From positions 54,920 through 118,919 of the forward strand of contig DAIDJM010000020.1 of assembly GCA_027451405.1 (NCBI GenBank): 64,000 nucleotides of DNA. The letters are read 5' to 3'. A program made the translations under genes and the position numbers. Shown one piece after another: positions 60,003 to 64,000 of this stretch (positions are counted from its first letter, which is position 1; each line of letters starts with the position of its first letter). Below the pieces are notes generated by a model. The model ran no database searches. It was not told the DNA's origin and was given only the letters and a program-made list of their open reading frames with translations. The DNA comes from Acetobacteraceae bacterium. GTDB lineage: Bacteria; Pseudomonadota; Alphaproteobacteria; Acetobacterales; Acetobacteraceae.

Positions 60003-60827
60003 TCAAACCACCCGGAACTCCCCGTCCTCGCGCACCACGCGCCCCTCCCCCTCGAGCTTCAACAGATGCGCGAGCACCGAAGCCTCCGCCGCCCGCACCA
60101 GCCGCGGATCGAGCCCCGCATAAAGCCGCTCCACGATCGACGCCGGCACGCAGAGCCCCGCGCGCACCGCCCCCAGCACCGCCGCCTCCCGCTGCACCCG
60201 GTGCATGATCATCCCCCGCACCAGCCGCTCCGGCTCCCGCACCACCGCCCCATGCCCCGGAAAATAGGCCGCATCGCCCCGCCCCAGCAGCCGCCGCAAA
60301 CTCGCCAGGTAATCCGCCATGCTCCCATCCGGCGGCGCCACCACGCTGGTGCTCCACCCCATCACGTGATCGCCCGTGAACAGCCCCGCCGCATGCGCGA
60401 AACAGAGATGATCCGACGCATGACCCGGCGTGTGCAGCACCGTGAACGGCCCCACCCGGTCCCCCTCCCCAAGCGCCCCCTCGATCCGCACCGCCTTGTC
60501 CCACGGCCGCCCGAACCCCATCACCGGCGCCCCCGTCATCCGCGCGAGCCCCGCCGCCCCGCGCGCATGATCGGGATGCGTGTGCGTCAGCAAAATCCGC
60601 CCGATCCGCCCCCCGCCCGCCGCCACGATCGCCGCCAGATGCGCCGCATCCGCCGGCCCCGGATCGATCAACGCGACCCCGCCCTCATCCTCCACCAGCC
60701 AGCTGTTCGTGCCCCGCTCGGTCAGTGGCCCCGGATTGCGCGCCACCACCCGCCAAACGCCCGGCGCCTCCGGAACGGCCACCCCATACTCGGCCAACCC
60801 GCCCCTCCCTTGCCCACCCTGCCGCAT
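60003..60827 (-). CDS. MBL-fold metallohydrolase (LACTB2-like)
   Basis: A 274-residue zinc hydrolase: ERGTNSWLVEDEGGVALIDP, the metal motif LLTHTHPDHARGAAGL, LHTPGHASDHLCFAH with the second histidine, FTGDHVMGW with the bridging Asp, and FPGHGAVV. The C-terminal winged-helix tail (about 205-270, EREAAVL-like to EGRVVREDGEF) is that of LACTB2-like hydrolases, possibly RNases or glyoxalase-II-like esterases. The start is uncertain: ATG 60827 or ATG 60839; both leave about 40 bases to the divergent quinone reductase gene. Confidence 0.85.
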   Translation of the reverse strand: MRQGGQGRGGLAEYGVAVPEAPGVWRVVARNPGPLTERGTNSWLVEDEGGVALIDPGPADAAHLAAIVAAGGGRIGRILLTHTHPDHARGAAGLARMTGAPVMGFGRPWDKAVRIEGALGEGDRVGPFTVLHTPGHASDHLCFAHAAGLFTGDHVMGWSTSVVAPPDGSMADYLASLRRLLGRGDAAYFPGHGAVVREPERLVRGMIMHRVQREAAVLGAVRAGLCVPASIVERLYAGLDPRLVRAAEASVLAHLLKLEGEGRVVREDGEFRVV

Positions 60828-60869
60828 GGTGCCACACATTGACGCATACATCCCGGGAGACCCGCCCGC

Positions 60870-61841
60870 GTGAAAGCCGCCCTGTGCCACGCCTTCGGCC
60901 CCGTCGAGCAACTCCGCATCGAGGATATCCCCGAGCCCATCCCCGGCCCCGGTGAGCTCCTCATCGCCGTCCACGCCGCCGGCGTGAACTTCCCCGACGG
61001 CCTCATGATCCGCGGCGAATACCAGGTGAAGCCACCCACCCCCTTCACCCCCGGAAGCGAAATCGCCGGAACCGTCGCCGCCATCGGCCCCAACGTGGAC
61101 GGCTTCGCCCCCGGCGACCGCGTCGTCGCCCTCTGCGGCATGGGCGGCTTCGCCGAACGCGCCATCGCCCAGGCCGACCGCGCCATCAAACTCCCCCCCG
61201 CCATGCCGTTCGACGAAGCCGCCGGCTTCCTGCTCGCCCACGGCACCTCGCTCCACGCGCTGGCCGACAAAGCCCGGCTCCGCGCCGGCGAAACCCTCCT
61301 CGTGCTCGGCGCCGCCGGCGGCGTCGGCCTCGCCGCCGTCGAGCTCGGCGCCGCCATGGACGCCACCGTCATCGCCGCCTGCTCCAGCCCCGAAAAATGC
61401 GCCCTCGCCCGGCAGCACGGCGCCGCCGACACCATCGACTACAGCCAGACCGATCTGAAAGCGGAACTGAAACGCCGCTACCCCGCCGGCATCGACGTCG
61501 CCTACGACCCGGTCGGCGGCCCCTTCACCGAAGCCGCCGTCCGCGCCCTCGCCTGGGGCGGCAGACTCCTCGTGGTCGGCTTCGCCGCCGGCGACATCCC
61601 GAAACTACCCCTCAACCTGCTGCTCCTGAAAGAAGCCCAAGCCATCGGCGTCTTCTGGGGCGCCTTCACATCCCGCGAACCCGACCACCACCGGCGCAAC
61701 GTCGAGCTCCTGTTCCGCTGGTTCGCCGAAGGCAAACTCAAGCCGCACGTCGGAGCGCGGTTTCCACTGACGCAGACGGCGGACGCGATACTCCATGTGA
61801 TGGAGCGCAAAGCTCAGGGGAAGGTGGTTGTTGAACCGTAA
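60870..61841 (+). CDS. NADPH:quinone oxidoreductase family protein
   Basis: A 323-residue zinc-free medium-chain dehydrogenase. Signatures: HAAGVNFPDGLMIRGEYQ, PGSEIAGTVAAIGPNV, GDRVVALCGMGGFAE, the nucleotide loop VLGAAGGVGLAAVELG, and GRLLVVGFAAGDIPKLP. The zinc ligands of alcohol dehydrogenases are missing, so a quinone or enone reductase is expected. The start is GTG 60870, 8 bases after a purine-rich stretch (GGGAGAC). A family B element and an acyl-CoA dehydrogenase gene follow in the same direction. Confidence 0.88.
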   Translation: MKAALCHAFGPVEQLRIEDIPEPIPGPGELLIAVHAAGVNFPDGLMIRGEYQVKPPTPFTPGSEIAGTVAAIGPNVDGFAPGDRVVALCGMGGFAERAIAQADRAIKLPPAMPFDEAAGFLLAHGTSLHALADKARLRAGETLLVLGAAGGVGLAAVELGAAMDATVIAACSSPEKCALARQHGAADTIDYSQTDLKAELKRRYPAGIDVAYDPVGGPFTEAAVRALAWGGRLLVVGFAAGDIPKLPLNLLLLKEAQAIGVFWGAFTSREPDHHRRNVELLFRWFAEGKLKPHVGARFPLTQTADAILHVMERKAQGKVVVEP

Positions 61842-61847
61842 GGAAGA

Positions 61848-61968
61848 GGTTCTTTTTTGAAAAAAAGAACCAAAAAACTTTTGTCTGTTGGAGTGCCCGC
61901 CCCGGTGGCGGGGGGTCGCTCAAACAGACAAAAGTCTTTTTGGTTCTTTTTCTTCAGAAAAAGAACAA
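61848..61968. repeat. Family B element, best-preserved copy, in an mRNA leader
   Basis: Both arms are present: GGTTCTTTTTTGAAAAAAAGAA, CCAAAAAACTTTTGTCTGTT and, inverted, AACAGACAAAAGTCTTTTTG, GTTCTTTTTCTTCAGAAAAAG. The core GAGTGCCCGCC..GGCGGGGGGTCGCTC is roughly self-complementary. The right arm ends about 12 bases before the acyl-CoA dehydrogenase ATG. Confidence 0.9.
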
Positions 61969-61980
61969 AAGGAAACACCC

Positions 61981-63183
61981 ATGAACTTCGATTACTCCGA
62001 AAAAACCAAGAAATATCAGGACAAAGTAGCGTCCTTCATGGACCGCCACATCTACCCCAACGAATCCCGCTTCCATGAAGAGATCAACACCGGCGACCGC
62101 TGGCAGCCCCTGAAGCTGATCGAGGAGCTCAAACCCCTCGCCCGCGCCGAGGGGTTATGGAACCTCTTCCTCCCCGACAGCCCGCACGGCGCGGGCCTCA
62201 CCAACCTCGAATACGCGCCGCTCGCCGAAATCATGGGCCGCGTCGAATGGGCGAGCGAGGTGTTCAACTGCTCCGCCCCCGACACCGGCAACATGGAAGT
62301 GCTCGAGCGCTACGGCACGGAAGCCCAGAAAGAGCGCTGGCTGATGCCGCTGCTCGACGGCAAGATCCGCAGCGCCTTCGCGATGACCGAGCCCGCGGTC
62401 GCCTCCTCGGACGCGACCAACATCGAATCCCGCATCGAGCGCCAGGGCGACGAATACGTCATCAATGGCCGCAAATGGTGGACCTCCGGCGCCGGCGACC
62501 CGCGCTGCCGGATCTTCATCTTCATGGGCAAAACCAACCCCAACGCGCCGCGCCACGCCCAGCAATCCATGATCCTGGTCCCGCGCGACACGCCTGGCGT
62601 CGAAATCCTCCGCCCGCTCACCGTGTTCGGCTACGACGACGCGCCGCACGGCCACATGGAGGTCGATTTCCGCAACGTGCGTGTCCCCGCCAGCAACATG
62701 CTGCTCGGCGAAGGCCGCGGCTTCGAAATCGCCCAAGGCCGCTTAGGCCCCGGCCGCATCCATCATTGCATGCGCCTGATCGGCAAAGCCGAACGCGCGC
62801 TCGAACTGATGTGCCAGCGCGCCAAATCCCGCGTCGCCTTCGGCAAACCGATCGCCGAACAAACCGTCACGCTGGAACGCATTGCGGACGCCCGCTGCCG
62901 CATCGAACAGGCGCGCCTGCTGACGCTGAAAGCCGCCTACATGATGGACACGGCCGGCAACAAAGCCGCCCGCGCCGAAATCGCGATGATCAAAGTGGTC
63001 GCCCCCAACATGGCGCTGCAAGTGCTCGACTGGGCGATGCAGGTGCATGGGGGTGCCGCGGTGTGCCAGGATTTCCCGTTAGCGTATCATTACGCCAGCG
63101 CCCGCACCCTACGCTTCGCCGACGGGCCGGATGAGGTGCACCGGAACCAAATCGGCAAACTCGAACTAGCCAAGTATAACTGA
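61981..63183 (+). CDS. Acyl-CoA dehydrogenase
   Basis: A 400-residue flavoprotein that forms the 2,3-double bond of an acyl-CoA. Features: [38 protein letters not shown], the [18 protein letters not shown] strand, [38 protein letters not shown] and the ending [17 protein letters not shown]. The pattern fits the ACAD10/11-like group acting on branched or long chains. An AAAGGA site sits before the ATG, directly after the right arm of the family B element. It may be co-transcribed with the quinone reductase. Confidence 0.92.
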   Translation: MNFDYSEKTKKYQDKVASFMDRHIYPNESRFHEEINTGDRWQPLKLIEELKPLARAEGLWNLFLPDSPHGAGLTNLEYAPLAEIMGRVEWASEVFNCSAPDTGNMEVLERYGTEAQKERWLMPLLDGKIRSAFAMTEPAVASSDATNIESRIERQGDEYVINGRKWWTSGAGDPRCRIFIFMGKTNPNAPRHAQQSMILVPRDTPGVEILRPLTVFGYDDAPHGHMEVDFRNVRVPASNMLLGEGRGFEIAQGRLGPGRIHHCMRLIGKAERALELMCQRAKSRVAFGKPIAEQTVTLERIADARCRIEQARLLTLKAAYMMDTAGNKAARAEIAMIKVVAPNMALQVLDWAMQVHGGAAVCQDFPLAYHYASARTLRFADGPDEVHRNQIGKLELAKYN

Positions 63184-63190
63184 GAAGAGG

Positions 63191-63287
63191 CCTCCGGCGG
63201 GCAGAGGCTCTGCCCCATCGCGGCGCTTGCTCGAACCCATGGCACAAGCGCCGCGATCCCACTGGGGCCGAACGGCCTCAGTCCCCA
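63191..63287. repeat. Family A repeat, single arm with own palindromic core
   Basis: CCTCCGGCGGGCAGAGGC, the core ATCGCGGCGCTTG..CAAGCGCCGCGAT (13-bp stem, 15-base loop) and GGGGCCGAACGGCCTC. It lies between the convergent acyl-CoA dehydrogenase and toxin genes. Confidence 0.85.
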
Positions 63288-63302
63288 TGACGTAGAAAAT
63301 CG

Positions 63303-63578
63303 TCACCGACGATCCTGCGCGCCATGCCAGACGCGCAAAACAGTCACCAATCCGCCGTCTTCAACCCGATACACGAGAATATAGGGAAACACGGCAACCA
63401 ACTCCCGCGTCCCCACCTGCCGACCAACCCGGCCGCGACGCGGAAACATGCCCAGGCTGTCGCCGGCCAACAACAGCTCTCGTCCCACCTGCTGGGCGGC
63501 AATCGGGTTATCGACCGCGATGTGTCGAATGATCCGGCCGATATCGGCCAGCGCACGAGTGCGCCAAACAACCGGCAA
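63303..63578 (-). CDS. ParE/RelE-family toxin
   Basis: A 91-residue protein of the ParE/RelE fold: VVWRTRALADIGRIIRHIAV, QQVGRELLLAGDSLGMFPRR, GRQVGTRELVAVFPYILVYR and VTVLRVWHGAQDRR, the standard ending. It may poison gyrase or mRNA when free. It starts at TTG 63578, two bases after the antitoxin stop, so the pair is translated together, antitoxin first. Confidence 0.85.
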   Translation of the reverse strand: MPVVWRTRALADIGRIIRHIAVDNPIAAQQVGRELLLAGDSLGMFPRRGRVGRQVGTRELVAVFPYILVYRVEDGGLVTVLRVWHGAQDRR

Positions 63579-63580
63579 GG

Positions 63581-63760
63581 CTACCGCGGTTCAGGCGGCG
63601 GCGCGTTGAATTCCCCTTCCGCCAGCCGCAGCAACCAGGCCCGCACCGCCTCGTGAGGCACCGTGCGCGGATCGGCATCGGACTCGGCAATCGCCGCGGC
63701 CAGCGCACGCGCCTCCAGTTCGGCCTCTTCCTCCTCAACCCTCGGCGCACGTTCGCTCAT
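63581..63760 (-). CDS. Antitoxin of the ParE-type pair
   Basis: A 59-residue acidic protein: MSERAPRVEEEEAELEARAL, AIAESDADPRTVPHEAVRAW and LLRLAEGEFNAPPPEPR. Its position just before the toxin gene, small size and the PHEAVRAWL helix fit antitoxins of this class. No ribbon-helix-helix start is obvious, so autoregulation is not certain. The frame could extend upstream to 63973, but the sequence before ATG 63760 looks non-coding. Confidence 0.75.
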   Translation of the reverse strand: MSERAPRVEEEEAELEARALAAAIAESDADPRTVPHEAVRAWLLRLAEGEFNAPPPEPR

Positions 63761-63947
63761 GGCTTCACCATATAGGCCAGCGCAGCCCGGGTAAAAACCC
63801 AAACCCGGGTGTTTGATCCCCCCAACCCGCAACCCCCACCGCGCGTGTCGGAGCAACCCCGCCCCCACCGCCGCCCACCTATCCCCCCACGCATCGCCCG
63901 CGTATCGTGCCGCCCACCAAACCCTTGCCGCCCCGAAAGCAACCCCA

Positions 63948-64000
63948 ATGCACCGTCGAGACCTGATCGCCACCGCCCTGCTCGCCTCCGCCGCCGCCCT
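63948..64000 (+). CDS. Start of an exported protein (partial)
   Basis: An ATG at 63948 opens MHRRDLIATALLASAAA and the frame runs off the window. The RRDLIATALLAS pattern resembles a twin-arginine or Sec signal peptide, so the product is probably exported. No ribosome site stronger than AAAGCAAC is visible. Nothing more can be said from 17 codons. Confidence 0.4.
   Translation, partial: MHRRDLIATALLASAAA

Noticed and set aside
47735..61970. Family B elements as complete insertion sequences
   Set aside because: They are 35-140 bases with no transposase frame; at most they are non-autonomous.
63581..63973. Longer antitoxin frame starting upstream of 63760
   Set aside because: The extra residues are low-complexity, Arg/Gly-rich and have no ribosome site; ATG 63760 gives a typical antitoxin size.

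Overview
The window looks like a chromosomal segment of a free-living alphaproteobacterium, most likely in or near the Acetobacteraceae (Rhodospirillales). The evidence is very high GC with C- or G-ending codons, DUF1491, a CckA-type kinase next to flhB, the rpmH-rnpA-yidD-yidC-engB order, and a lanthanide-type methanol dehydrogenase with its PQQ-linked ABC system. No rRNA, CRISPR array, complete insertion sequence or prophage was seen. The family assignment is inference; no marker was compared with a database.

Layout. (1) 0-11.6 kb: periplasmic alcohol oxidation. The C-terminus of a Fis-type activator is followed by a porin. On the minus strand lie xoxF, xoxG, xoxJ and a DUF2380 gene. On the plus strand an overlapping operon encodes a small Cys-rich protein, a PQQ-type binding protein, a YVTN propeller, an ABC ATPase, an ABC permease and an unknown exported protein. 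(2) 11.6-17 kb: an eroded ArsR gene, a FemAB-like acyltransferase, a glycosyltransferase and an NMT1/THI5-type ABC importer. (3) 17-24.8 kb: a hybrid kinase with an ethylene-receptor-like sensor, a rhodanese, a photolyase, a phosphatase, cca, prs and a histidine phosphatase. (4) 24.9-28.1 kb: a three-gene island with a small protein, an ExoU-like patatin phospholipase and an acidic protein resembling a CesT/SpcU chaperone. (5) 28-31.3 kb: ribosome and membrane-biogenesis operon. (6) 31.4-44.3 kb: aldo/keto reductase, HPP-CBS transporter, tRNA-Asn joined directly to phnM, DUF1045, a P3A proton ATPase, a triple-domain glycosyltransferase, a phosphoesterase and an NHL propeller. (7) 44.4-51.8 kb: flagellar export and rod genes (flhB, fliR, fliQ, fliE, flgC, flgB and, divergently, fliO, fliP) with a CckA-like kinase; a phosphoesterase fragment lies between fliR and flhB. 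(8) 52-64 kb: aspS, a di-heme RoxA-like cytochrome, a pyruvate-kinase-like protein, ald, an MBL hydrolase, a quinone reductase, an acyl-CoA dehydrogenase and a ParE-type toxin-antitoxin pair.

Three families of intergenic palindromic repeats run through the window. Family A is GC-rich, family B is A/T-rich, and family C supplies the TAG stop codon of two unrelated genes. Families A and B share one design: conserved outer arms around a core that differs between copies but is itself self-complementary. The repeats lie at gene ends, in 5' leaders, and apparently in the beginning of one gene (DUF2380).

The most interesting items are the ExoU/SpcU-like island, the arm-plus-variable-core repeats, the kinase that keeps all seven ethylene-receptor key residues, phnM without a standard start codon after a tRNA gene, and two tandem three-codon ORFs just upstream of flgB.
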